DNA of 64,000 nt from contig NZ_CP109427.1 of the NCBI RefSeq assembly GCF_036250695.1, forward strand, positions 7,316,001 through 7,380,000. Reading direction: 5' to 3'. The stretch is from Streptomyces sp. NBC_01497 (GTDB lineage: Bacteria > Actinomycetota > Actinomycetes > Streptomycetales > Streptomycetaceae). Below the pieces are notes generated by a model, which ran no database searches, was not told where the DNA came from, and was given only the letters and a program-made list of their open reading frames with translations. Below are positions 18,233-26,319 of the stretch, one piece after another. How positions within the stretch are numbered: position 1 is the first letter of the stretch; each line of letters begins with the position of its first letter. A program made the position numbers and the translations under genes.

Positions 18233-19473
18233 AGGTGTTCCTCCGTTGTGGTGAAGAGATCCTCGCCGCCGAAGTTCCCGGACTTCAGCACGAGGTTGAG
18301 CGTCCGCCCGCGCCGCCGCGCGGCCGTCCAGGGGACGCCGGGCGCGATGGCGGGGCCGATGCGCAGCAGCCGCACGCCGAGGGCCTCGACGACGGCGCCG
18401 GACGTCTCCCCGCCCGCGACGACGAACCGGCGCACCCCCGCGTCGGCCAGGCCCCGCGCGCACCGGGCGAGGGCCCGCTCCATGGCCTCGCCGGCCCGGC
18501 CGGCCCCGAAGTCCGCCTGCGCGCGCACGACATCGGCCCGCTCCCCGGCGCTGTGGATCAGCACGGAGCGGCGCGTGGCCAGGTGCGCACGCGCCCAGGA
18601 CACGGTGCGCGCCACCGCCTGCTCGGGGGCCGCCAGCACCTCGGCGGGGTCGAGCCTGCGGTGCGGCATGCGCTCCCTGGCGTGCGCGATCTGGGCCAGG
18701 GTCGCCTGCGAGACGCTGCCCGCGAGGACGGCCGTCGGTCCCGGCGCCGCCTCGATGTCCGTGGCCGTGGCCGCCGCGCGGGCCCGGGGCAGTGCGAGGG
18801 CCAGCCCGGATCCGCCCGTGAGGAGCGGCAGGTGACGGGTCGCCCGCTCGACGGCCGACAGGTCCTGAGTGTCCAGGGTGTCGGTGACGACGATCCGCAC
18901 GCCGTCGCGCGCCAGCCCCTCCAGGTGCCGACGCACCGCGTCCCCGCCCGCGCGCAGCGCCGCGTACGGCAGCAGGCCCACGCGGTGGGACGTCTGGGCC
19001 CCGAGCACGCGCAGGAGGTCGGAGTCTGTCATCGGGGTGAGCGGGTGCTCGCGCATGCCGCTCTCGCTCAGCAGCCGGTCCCCGACGAACAGGTGCCCCT
19101 GGTAGACGGTGCGGCCGGCGGCCGGGAATGCGGGGCAGGCGACGGTCCACGGCGCCCCCGTCGCCGCGAGCAGCGCGTCGGTGACCGGCCCGATGTTGCC
19201 GAGCGGCGTGGAGTCGAACGTGGAGCAGTACTTGAACCAGAACCGCGTGCACCCGAGAGCGGCCAGGGCCCGGTGTGCCCCGAGCGCCGCGGCCACCGCC
19301 GCGTCCGCCGCGACGGTACGGGTCTTGAGCGCGACGACGACGGCGTCCGTGTCGGGGACGGGGGCGTCGGGCGGCCCGACCGTGACGACGGTCCTGCGGC
19401 CCGTGGCCACCAGATTACCCGCGAGGTCGGTGGCGCCGGTGAAGTCGTCCGCGATGCAGCCGAGTTCCGTCAT
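18229..19473 (-). CDS. Four-carbon acid sugar kinase (DUF1537), OtnK-like
   Basis: This 414-residue protein starts at ATG 19473 with LGCIADDFTGATDLAGNL, the acid-sugar-binding motif of the DUF1537 N-terminal domain. FKYCSTFDSTPLGNIG follows, and the C-terminal nucleotide-binding domain has VVAGGETSGAVVEALG and LVLKSGNFGGEDLF. OtnK enzymes phosphorylate 3-oxo-tetronates at O4. The start overlaps the racemase-like gene's stop as ATGA and its own stop overlaps the aldolase start as GTGA. No tetronate dehydrogenase gene is visible in the operon, so how the 3-oxo acid arises is open. Confidence 0.9.
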   Translation of the reverse strand: MTELGCIADDFTGATDLAGNLVATGRRTVVTVGPPDAPVPDTDAVVVALKTRTVAADAAVAAALGAHRALAALGCTRFWFKYCSTFDSTPLGNIGPVTDALLAATGAPWTVACPAFPAAGRTVYQGHLFVGDRLLSESGMREHPLTPMTDSDLLRVLGAQTSHRVGLLPYAALRAGGDAVRRHLEGLARDGVRIVVTDTLDTQDLSAVERATRHLPLLTGGSGLALALPRARAAATATDIEAAPGPTAVLAGSVSQATLAQIAHARERMPHRRLDPAEVLAAPEQAVARTVSWARAHLATRRSVLIHSAGERADVVRAQADFGAGRAGEAMERALARCARGLADAGVRRFVVAGGETSGAVVEALGVRLLRIGPAIAPGVPWTAARRRGRTLNLVLKSGNFGGEDLFTTTEEHL

Positions 19474-20150
19474 GGGGCGGGCTCCCGGCGGCGGACCGAG
19501 GCCAGTTGGGCGGTGCCGCTGCGTGGAGAGGAGAGCACCGGCACCGCGAGCGCCCCCGGAGGCAGCAGGTCCAGCGCCCCGGCCATCGACGCCTGGGCCA
19601 GTACGAGTACGTCGTGGTCGGCCGCGAGCCGCAGGGCCTCCTCGGCGATCAGGGCGTCGTGCCGGGCGGTGTCGCCGGCCGCCCTGGCTGCCCGGCTGCC
19701 CGGGCACACCGACGTGGTCACGCTGACGTCGCGGCCCGCGGCCCTGCGGCGTACGAGGTCCGCGGTGGGCCCGAGTGTCGAGTCCAGCGTGGCGAGCACC
19801 GCGATGCGGCGCCCCGTACGGACTGCCTCGTCCGCCATGGGCTCGTCGACGCGCAGCACCGGGATGCCGACGAGCGGACGTGCCTGCTCGGCGGCCGGGC
19901 CGATGGACGAGCAGGTCACGAGGACGGCGTCCGCGCCCGCCGCCTCGGCCTGCGTGACGTAGGCGGCCAGCCGCGCCGCGGTGCGGGGCAGCGGGCCGTG
20001 GGCGACGGTGTCGGCGAGCAGGCTCTCGTCGACGACGTGGTAGGGCCGGACATCAGGGGCGAGTTCGCGCAGCAGCGGGTCGAAGACGGCCGGAAGTGCC
20101 GCGACGGTGTGCAGGACGCACACGCGCGGGCCGACGGGCGCGGCGCTCAC
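19470..20150 (-). CDS. Asp/Glu-racemase-superfamily protein lacking the second cysteine
   Basis: A 226-residue protein with the racemase fold: CVLHTVAALPAVFDPLL at the start and the first-site motif VLVTCSSIGPAAEQ with its Cys. The second-half motif, normally with a Cys in LGCxGM, reads VLVLAQASMAGAL, so one catalytic thiol is missing. Two-base racemisation is therefore unlikely, and an isomerase, decarboxylase or lyase role acting on the acid-sugar branch is possible. It starts at GTG 20150 (GTGA overlap with the aldolase) and runs into the OtnK-like gene by ATGA. Confidence 0.7.
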   Translation of the reverse strand: MSAAPVGPRVCVLHTVAALPAVFDPLLRELAPDVRPYHVVDESLLADTVAHGPLPRTAARLAAYVTQAEAAGADAVLVTCSSIGPAAEQARPLVGIPVLRVDEPMADEAVRTGRRIAVLATLDSTLGPTADLVRRRAAGRDVSVTTSVCPGSRAARAAGDTARHDALIAEEALRLAADHDVLVLAQASMAGALDLLPPGALAVPVLSSPRSGTAQLASVRRREPAP

Positions 20151-21097
20151 GCCGGCACCCGCTCGCCCGCGGCGGCAGCGTCCCACCAGGGGCGGCCGTG
20201 GGTGTCGACGATGTCGCCGAGGCGTCGCAGCCGGTCGGTGCAGACGTCGCGCAGCGTAGCGTCCCGGTTCCCGGCGAGGGCGTCGGTCCACAGTGCCCTT
20301 CCGGCGAGGAAGCCGGAAGCGCCTGCCCGGCAGGCGGCCTCGACCGCGTCCGGGAAGTCCGCCGCCCGCACGCCCTGGGACAGCACCACCCACGGCACGC
20401 CGACGACGGCGTCGATCCGCTCGGCCTCCCGCGCCAGCGCGGCCACCGAGCCCACGCCGCCGTCGGGCACCTGACACTTGTACAGGGACGGGCGCAGCGG
20501 GGCCAGTTCGCGGGCCGCCTCGACGACGGAGTCGGTCAGCCGGAACGTGCCGGCCGCCTCCTCCTCGGCGGTCGCACGCGCGACCGGCTCCAGTACCGAG
20601 GCCAGGCCGGCCCGCCGGCACATCTCCACGAAGCGGGCCGCCAGTGCGACGCGCCGGTCGCGGTGGCCGTCCCGGCGCCAGATGACCAGGAGCTTCAGGC
20701 CCTTGGTGCCGTCGGCGACGATCGCGGCGGTGTCCGCCGTCTCGTCCAGGGCCGTGTCCTCCACGGGGCCGCCCGTCTCCTGCTCCAGCAGGTCGACGGC
20801 GAGGATCGGCGCGCAGCCCGCGGGCAGGACACGCTCGTCGACGAGCCGCCGGTAGCCGTAGTCGCTGTCGATGAGGAGTGCGGACGCGTGAGGCCCGAGC
20901 GCCCGCGCGACCGCGAGCTTGAAGTCGGTGAGCCGGCTGTCCGGGATGCTGCTGCCCTCGACCCCGGCCTGCTCGGCCATCATCGAGCGCAGCGAATCGC
21001 GCTGGTCGGCGGCGACCATGGCGAAGGTCCCCGATGGGCGGGCGAGCGCCGCGGGGGCGGGGGAACCGCCGGCGAGGACGTCGGAGTGGGTGGTCAC
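20147..21097 (-). CDS. Class I aldolase of the YihT/LacD family
   Basis: A 316-residue aldolase starting at GTG 21097 behind AAGGAGAA. Its blocks follow sulfofructosephosphate aldolase YihT closely: FAMVAADQRDSLRSMM, LTDFKLAVARALGPHASALL, GLKLLVIW, ASVLEPVARA, SLYKCQVP with the expected Schiff-base Lys207, VPWVVLSQGV and GASGFLAGRALW. YihT cleaves 6-deoxy-6-sulfofructose 1-phosphate to dihydroxyacetone phosphate and sulfolactaldehyde; LacD cleaves tagatose 1,6-bisphosphate. With the FGGY kinase just upstream, it probably cleaves a 1-phosphorylated ketose. Whether the far end is a sulfonate is undetermined. Confidence 0.8.
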   Translation of the reverse strand: MTTHSDVLAGGSPAPAALARPSGTFAMVAADQRDSLRSMMAEQAGVEGSSIPDSRLTDFKLAVARALGPHASALLIDSDYGYRRLVDERVLPAGCAPILAVDLLEQETGGPVEDTALDETADTAAIVADGTKGLKLLVIWRRDGHRDRRVALAARFVEMCRRAGLASVLEPVARATAEEEAAGTFRLTDSVVEAARELAPLRPSLYKCQVPDGGVGSVAALAREAERIDAVVGVPWVVLSQGVRAADFPDAVEAACRAGASGFLAGRALWTDALAGNRDATLRDVCTDRLRRLGDIVDTHGRPWWDAAAAGERVPA

Positions 21098-22602
21098 GAA
21101 GGGTTCTCCTTGTGGTTCGAGGGGAGCGGCGAGGGTGCTGTGACGAGCGGCAGGAACCGGTCCTGGTGGAGGGCGCGGTGCGCCCGGGCCGTCGACGGTT
21201 CGGGGGAGCGGGGGGAGACGGGGGCGAGGACGGCCGCCGGGTCGAGGCCGAGCGCGGCGCCCGCCCAGCCGGCCGCGCCGAGGCCGGGCGCCTCGGGCTC
21301 CTCGCACAGCAGCACCGGCCAGGGGCTGACGGCGGCCTTCAACCGCGTCCAGGCCTCCAGCCGGGTCGAGCCGCCGAGCAGGGTGACGGCCGAGGGGGCG
21401 CACCCCGTCAGCGCGGCCTGTGTGTCCGTCATCCACCGGGCGTGGTGGGACGCGCCCTCCAGCAAGGCACGGGCCAGGTGCGCGGGACCGTGACCCGCGC
21501 CCAGGCCGTGCACGGCGAGGCGCGCGTCGGCATACGGACGGGGCGAGGCCCGGCCGGACAGGTAGGGCTCGACGACCAGGCCGGTCGGCTCGCCGGGCAG
21601 CGTCTCGACGAGACGGGCGAAGGCCGCGTAGCGCTCGGGACCCGGCGCGCCTGCCAGGCCGAGGAAGCGGTCGCAGAACCATTCCACGAGGGCTCCGGAG
21701 CCCTGCATGCCCGCCAGCGCGACCCAGTGGCGGCCGTCGGCGTGCCGGCCGAAGGACATGCCTTCGCTGGCCGCGCCGGCGGCATCCGGCGCCCCGGCGC
21801 ACACGGTGAGCACCGCCTCCGCCGTGCCCATGGAGTCGGCGACCTGCCCTGTGCGGCGCACGCCGGCCGCCCACGCGCCGACGAGGTGGTCGTGGCCCGC
21901 CACCACGACCGGGATGCCGGGCCGCAGGCCGGTCGCCGCGGCAGCCCCCCGGGTCAGGGTGCCGACCGGCTCGCCCGGGGCGAGCACCCGCGGCATGCAC
22001 TGCTCGCCGATCCCCGGCTCGGCCAGCAACTCGCCGACCCAGCTCCACCCGGCCGGATCCCAGGCCATGGTGCGCTGGGCGAGCGTGGCGTCGGTCCCGA
22101 CCCGGCCGGTCAGGGCGTGTCCCACGAGGTCGGCGGCGCCGGCCCAGGTACGCATCCGGGCGAGCGTGCCGGGGGACTGCTCGGCCATCGCGCACCACTT
22201 GGCCAGCGGCACCTTCGCGCTCGGCAGCACGCCGGTGCGCGCGTGCAGGGCCGCCGCTCCGTACGTCTGTCCGAGCCGCGCGGCGTACGGGGCGGGGGCC
22301 GGGTCGGACCACGCCTGCACGGGGCCGAGCGGCCGTCCGTCCGCGTCGAGGCCGACACCCGCCTCAGCCATGCCCGTCAGGCCCACGGCGTCCGGTGCGC
22401 GCCCCGCCGCCCGTACGCAGTCGGACAGCACGCCCAGGGCGGCGGCGACCAGGTCGTCGGCGGGGTGGGTGCGGCCGTCGTGGCTTCGGGGCGTGGGTCG
22501 CTGGGCGCGTGCCACGACGGCGCCGGACGCACGGCACAGCACCGCCTTGCAGTGGGTGCTGCCGATGTCCACACCGGCGAGCAGCAGCGGTCGTCCGCTC
22601 AC
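21094..22602 (-). CDS. FGGY-family carbohydrate kinase
   Basis: This 502-residue kinase opens with AGVDIGSTHCKAVLC, the ATP phosphate-binding loop, and has the family's C-terminal region LLGGSTRLEAWTRLKA and a HDHLVGAWAAG substrate-loop motif. FGGY enzymes phosphorylate ketoses, polyols or their analogues. GTG 22602 overlaps the preceding FAD-stub stop as GTGA and its stop overlaps the aldolase start, so kinase and aldolase are stoichiometrically coupled. Together they predict phosphorylation of a ketose then cleavage to dihydroxyacetone phosphate plus an aldehyde. Confidence 0.85.
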   Translation of the reverse strand: MSGRPLLLAGVDIGSTHCKAVLCRASGAVVARAQRPTPRSHDGRTHPADDLVAAALGVLSDCVRAAGRAPDAVGLTGMAEAGVGLDADGRPLGPVQAWSDPAPAPYAARLGQTYGAAALHARTGVLPSAKVPLAKWCAMAEQSPGTLARMRTWAGAADLVGHALTGRVGTDATLAQRTMAWDPAGWSWVGELLAEPGIGEQCMPRVLAPGEPVGTLTRGAAAATGLRPGIPVVVAGHDHLVGAWAAGVRRTGQVADSMGTAEAVLTVCAGAPDAAGAASEGMSFGRHADGRHWVALAGMQGSGALVEWFCDRFLGLAGAPGPERYAAFARLVETLPGEPTGLVVEPYLSGRASPRPYADARLAVHGLGAGHGPAHLARALLEGASHHARWMTDTQAALTGCAPSAVTLLGGSTRLEAWTRLKAAVSPWPVLLCEEPEAPGLGAAGWAGAALGLDPAAVLAPVSPRSPEPSTARAHRALHQDRFLPLVTAPSPLPSNHKENPS

Positions 22603-22931
22603 CGGAGCGCCACCCCCGTGACGGGTCGGCGGCCCGGTACGAAACCCGCCGGCACTGGGCGCAGCGCCACGCGCCGACCGGCCTCCCGGCCGGCGAGCAG
22701 CGGGCCGAGCAGCCCGGCACGTCCTGCGCCGCCCGGGACGGTGAGCCAGGGCCGGCCGGCCTCCGTGAGTTCGCCGCCCGGCGAGGCGCCCTCGTCGGCG
22801 AGCAGCACCCGGCGGCCCGCGTCCGCCAGCGTGATGGCGGCCGCGACGCCCGCCAGCCCCGCGCCCAGCACCACGGCGTCCCTCTCGTAGAGCACGGGCA
22901 GGTCCCGGCCCGACAGCAGGACACCGCTCAA
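22599..22931 (-). CDS. FAD-dependent oxidoreductase N-terminal stub, 110 residues
   Basis: The frame begins at TTG 22931 (TTGA overlap with the GH1 stop) and ends in a GTGA overlap with the kinase gene. It has the Rossmann dinucleotide motif AVVLGAGLAGVAAAITLADA, then RRVLLADEG with the expected acidic end of strand 2, and GGELTEAG. Homologous FAD oxidoreductases are about 400-450 residues, so only the first quarter is present. No downstream frame continues it because the kinase gene starts at once. It is either a remnant kept for translational coupling or a small FAD-domain protein. Confidence 0.6.
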   Translation of the reverse strand: MSGVLLSGRDLPVLYERDAVVLGAGLAGVAAAITLADAGRRVLLADEGASPGGELTEAGRPWLTVPGGAGRAGLLGPLLAGREAGRRVALRPVPAGFVPGRRPVTGVALR

Positions 22932-24322
22932 CGGTGCGCACCCCCACGGGGCGGCAGGACGCCCGACGCGGCGAGACGCCCGTACCACAGGCCGCTGTCC
23001 TTGACGGTGCGCCGCTGCGTCGCGCGGTCGATGTGGACGAGGCCGAACCGGGGGCGGTAGCCCATCGCCCACTCGAAGTTGTCGATCAGCGACCAGTGGT
23101 AGTAGCCCTCAACCGGGGCGCCCGCGGCGATCGCCCGGTGCACCGCCCGCAGGTGCCCGTCGAGGAAGGCGATGCGCCGCTCGTCGTGGACGGCGCCGTC
23201 GTCGCCCGGCCCGTCGTCGTACACGGCGCCGTTCTCGGTGATCAGGAGCGGCACGCCCGGATAGTCCCGGTGCAGGCGTACCAGCAGGCGTTCGAGGTCG
23301 TCGGGGACGATCTCCCAGCCCAGTCCGGTGCGTTCGACGTCGTCGCGCCCCGGGCGCACGCTCCAGGGCCAGGGGCCGTCGCCGCCGCCGGCGCCGATGA
23401 TGCGGCGGGTGTAGTAGTTGACACCGATGAAGTCGCTGCGCGACGCGATGGTGCCGAGGTCCCCGTCGCGCACGAAGTCCAGTTCCCCGACGGCCCTTTC
23501 CCAGTGCTCGCGCATGTCCTCGGGGTACCCGCGGCCGTGCACCGGGTCGAGGAACCACCGGTTGACGTACCCGTCGGAGCCCGCGGCCGCGGCGACGTCG
23601 GCCGGGTCGGCCGGGTCGTCGGGGACGCTCGGGAAGAGGCTGTAGGCGATGCCGGCGCGGGCATCGTCCCGGCCGCGGGCGTGCAGTTCCCCGGCGGCGA
23701 GGCCGTGTGCCAGCAGCAGGTGGTGCATGACGGTCACGGACGCCTTCAGGTCCTCCTCTCCCGGGGCGTGCAGCCCGAGCTGGTGTCCGAGCAGGCCCAC
23801 GATCCACGGTTCGTTGATGGTGACCCAGTCGCGCACCCGGTCGCCGAACGCGTCGAAGCAGACCGCCGCGTACTCGGCGAAGCGCTTCGCGGTGTCCCGC
23901 TCACGCCAGCCGCCGGCGTCCTGGAGCGCGCTCGGCAGGTCCCAGTGGTACAGGGTCACGAGCGGGGTGATGCCCTCGGCGAGCAGCCCGTCGATGAAGC
24001 GGTCGTAGTGGTCGATCCCCCGCTTCTCGACACGTCCGCGGCCGTCCGGCTGGATGCGCGGCCAGGCGAGCGAGAAGCGGTGGGCGCCGGTGCCGAGCCG
24101 GGCCATCAGGGCGATGTCCTCGGCGCCGCGCCGGTACTGGTCGCACGCCACGTCGCCGGTGTCGCCGTTCTCCACGGCCCCCGGCACCCGGCAGAAGCGG
24201 TCCCAGATCGACTCGCCCCGGCCGTCCGCCGAGACGGCGCCCTCGACCTGGTAGGACGAGGTGGAGGTGCCCCAGCGGAATCGGTCGGGAAAGCGCAACG
24301 CGTCCGAGTCGGCGGGGGTCAC
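22928..24322 (-). CDS. GH1 beta-glucosidase
   Basis: A 464-residue family 1 glycosidase. FRWGTSTSSYQVEGA at 15-29 and HRFSLAWPRI are conserved glycone-pocket blocks; the acid/base is Glu171 in TINEPW and the nucleophile Glu363 in ITENGAVYDD; HWSLIDNFEWAMGY completes the site. It hydrolyses terminal beta-glucosides, or possibly beta-galactosides or beta-mannosides, in the cytoplasm; no signal peptide is seen. GTG 24322 overlaps the upstream gene's stop as GTGA. The 464-residue length is normal for the family. Confidence 0.92.
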   Translation of the reverse strand: MTPADSDALRFPDRFRWGTSTSSYQVEGAVSADGRGESIWDRFCRVPGAVENGDTGDVACDQYRRGAEDIALMARLGTGAHRFSLAWPRIQPDGRGRVEKRGIDHYDRFIDGLLAEGITPLVTLYHWDLPSALQDAGGWRERDTAKRFAEYAAVCFDAFGDRVRDWVTINEPWIVGLLGHQLGLHAPGEEDLKASVTVMHHLLLAHGLAAGELHARGRDDARAGIAYSLFPSVPDDPADPADVAAAAGSDGYVNRWFLDPVHGRGYPEDMREHWERAVGELDFVRDGDLGTIASRSDFIGVNYYTRRIIGAGGGDGPWPWSVRPGRDDVERTGLGWEIVPDDLERLLVRLHRDYPGVPLLITENGAVYDDGPGDDGAVHDERRIAFLDGHLRAVHRAIAAGAPVEGYYHWSLIDNFEWAMGYRPRFGLVHIDRATQRRTVKDSGLWYGRLAASGVLPPRGGAHR

Positions 24323-26319
24323 ATGTCCTCCTGGAGTTCGGGCAGTTCGAGGGCGCGTTCGCTCGCGTACAGCAGCACGCCGGCCGACCAGGCGTGGGAG
24401 AGCGTCAGCAGCATGCCCTTCGCCTGGAAGCACTCGGTCTGGTAGAAGCGTTCGCTGACCATGCCGCGATAGGCGTTGAAGTCCCCGTCCGCGCGCGCCA
24501 CGAACTGGCGGAAGCAGTCGAAGTTCTCGCGAGCCGAGCGCAGGTAGTAGGGATCGCCGAGGTGGCGCGCGAGCCGCACCGTCTCCGGCAGGCAGATCAG
24601 CCCGAAGGCGTGCAGATGCTGGTTGGAGGGCGACGCCTGGTCGCCCCCGCGGGTGCGGAAGCCGTAGTGGCCGAGCAGGGTGTGCGGGCCGAACGACACG
24701 TCGTAGGTGTAGCGGAAGGTCAGCGTCCAGTCGGCGGCCCTGCGGGCCAGGTCCAGCCAGGGGCCCGCGGGTTCGGCCTCGTGCAGCAGGGTGTACGCGA
24801 TGATCGCGTTGTAGCCGTCCTCGGAGGTCGGCGCGAGCGACACGTCCTCCGGCGCCCCGCACAGGAACTCCGAGCGCACGTCGCCCGCGAACGCCTCACC
24901 CGCCCGCCGCGCGGCGGCCAGCAGGCGCGCGTCGCCGAAGGCCTCCGCGGCCTCCACGAGGGCCCCGATCCAGGCGATGCCCGCCGCGCCGATGTGGTCG
25001 AGCGCGGCGCCCGTCAGGCTGTCGTGGGCCGCGGCGAGCCGGCCCGTGGCCGGGTCCTGCCCGGCGAGCGCGGCCTCCAGGTTGGAGCGCACGGCGGCCT
25101 CCCACAGCGGGTGCCCGATGCCGTGCTCCCGCTCGGCGCGCCACGCCCGCAGCAGGAACAGTGTCGCGTCGCCCAGGGTGCGGGCGTGCAGGCGCCGCGC
25201 GTCGCCCGTCCACCCCGCGGACCAGCCGCCGCCCGCCGACCACTGCCCCCAGAAGGTGCCGCCCGGTGCGAGGTTCGCGCAGATGTGGTCCAGTACGGAC
25301 ACCGCGGCCCGGGCCTTCTCCGCGTCGCCGACCCGGCGGGCGTGCAGGAGCAGCGCGTGCGCGTACGGCGTGCCGCTGACCCAGGACACGTGCATGGCAT
25401 GCCGGTCGCCGCGCCCGCCCAGCGCCTCCCGGTCGAAGGCCGCCGTCTCCAGCAGCACCGGCGGGTCGCTGCGGTAGTGCCAGCGGTGCAGCCCCTCGGC
25501 GGACAGGGCCGCCGCGGTCCGCGCACCGACCCACGCGGCGGGGGCCCTCGCGCCGGCGGCCTCGTGCAGGGCGCGCAGGACAGGCGCGTAGGCGTGCGGG
25601 TCGGTGTCGAGGAGGTGGACGCAGAAGAGCACCGTGTGCTCCTCTCCGGGCGCCCATCGGTGCAAAGGCGCCTGGGCCGGGCGGGGCTCGGCCGAGCCGT
25701 AGTAGGAGACCGGCTCCTCCCGGTAGGGCGCGTGCAGCCGCAGTGCCGGCCGGCCGCCGTCGGACAGCGCGAAGCCGACGCCCTGCTCGCCCAGCGTGCC
25801 CTGCTCGGCGGTGGCGAGCGCGGCGCCGCCCAGCCGGTCACGCGCGAACACGGCCGGTGTGGCGCACCGGTCCGCCCGGAACGACCAGGCGTCCGCGGTC
25901 ATCGACGCCGGGTCGCTCGCGCCGGCGAGGTAGCGCGGGTAGGGGCGCGTACAGCCGGCCAGGCGGTTCTCGCCGTAGAAGACCCCGGGCACGAGCCAGC
26001 CCGGGTCGTCGCTCGGGCCGAGCAGCACCTCGATGCGCAGGCCCGCGTCGAACGGCTCGTCACCGGTGCGGCGCACGGTGAGGGCCCCCTCGTACGCCTT
26101 CTCACCGTCGGGCACGAGCCGCAGGTCGGCGCTGAACCCGTGCGCCGTACCGCCGGCGCGCAGAGAGCCGTCCTTCGCGCGCTCCGTCGCGCCGAGCGGC
26201 ACGGGCAGGCAGGCCCCGTCGCCGGCCATGACGGTCACGGCGTGGGGAAAGGCCACGATCCCCTCGGCCTCCTCGCGCAGCACCAGCTCTCGCATGCGCT
26301 CAGCCACATTCGCGGGCAT
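24319..26319 (-). CDS. Unrecognised 666-residue protein, glycosidase-like (alpha/alpha) fold suspected
   Basis: No family could be named with confidence. The first 270 residues look beta-rich and end near APLHRWAPGEEHTVLFCVHL. The rest shows repeated helices with aromatic/acidic motifs (GTFWGQWSAGGGWSAG, SEDGYNAIIAYTLLHEAEP, GHYGFRTRGGD, SNQHLHAFGLICLPETV) like (alpha/alpha)6-barrel glycoside hydrolases or lyases. There is no signal peptide. ATG 26319 overlaps the beta-mannosidase gene by 20 bases and has GGAAGG upstream; ATG 26295 is an alternative. Its place between GH2 and GH1 genes argues for a role in the same oligosaccharide breakdown. Confidence 0.75.
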   Translation of the reverse strand: MPANVAERMRELVLREEAEGIVAFPHAVTVMAGDGACLPVPLGATERAKDGSLRAGGTAHGFSADLRLVPDGEKAYEGALTVRRTGDEPFDAGLRIEVLLGPSDDPGWLVPGVFYGENRLAGCTRPYPRYLAGASDPASMTADAWSFRADRCATPAVFARDRLGGAALATAEQGTLGEQGVGFALSDGGRPALRLHAPYREEPVSYYGSAEPRPAQAPLHRWAPGEEHTVLFCVHLLDTDPHAYAPVLRALHEAAGARAPAAWVGARTAAALSAEGLHRWHYRSDPPVLLETAAFDREALGGRGDRHAMHVSWVSGTPYAHALLLHARRVGDAEKARAAVSVLDHICANLAPGGTFWGQWSAGGGWSAGWTGDARRLHARTLGDATLFLLRAWRAEREHGIGHPLWEAAVRSNLEAALAGQDPATGRLAAAHDSLTGAALDHIGAAGIAWIGALVEAAEAFGDARLLAAARRAGEAFAGDVRSEFLCGAPEDVSLAPTSEDGYNAIIAYTLLHEAEPAGPWLDLARRAADWTLTFRYTYDVSFGPHTLLGHYGFRTRGGDQASPSNQHLHAFGLICLPETVRLARHLGDPYYLRSARENFDCFRQFVARADGDFNAYRGMVSERFYQTECFQAKGMLLTLSHAWSAGVLLYASERALELPELQEDM

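Noticed and set aside
15920..18835. A 971-codon open frame on the plus strand opposite the GH13, aldolase and OtnK-like genes
   Set aside because: The opposite strand carries complete conserved enzymes with catalytic motifs; long antisense open frames are expected at this GC content and the translation has no family features.
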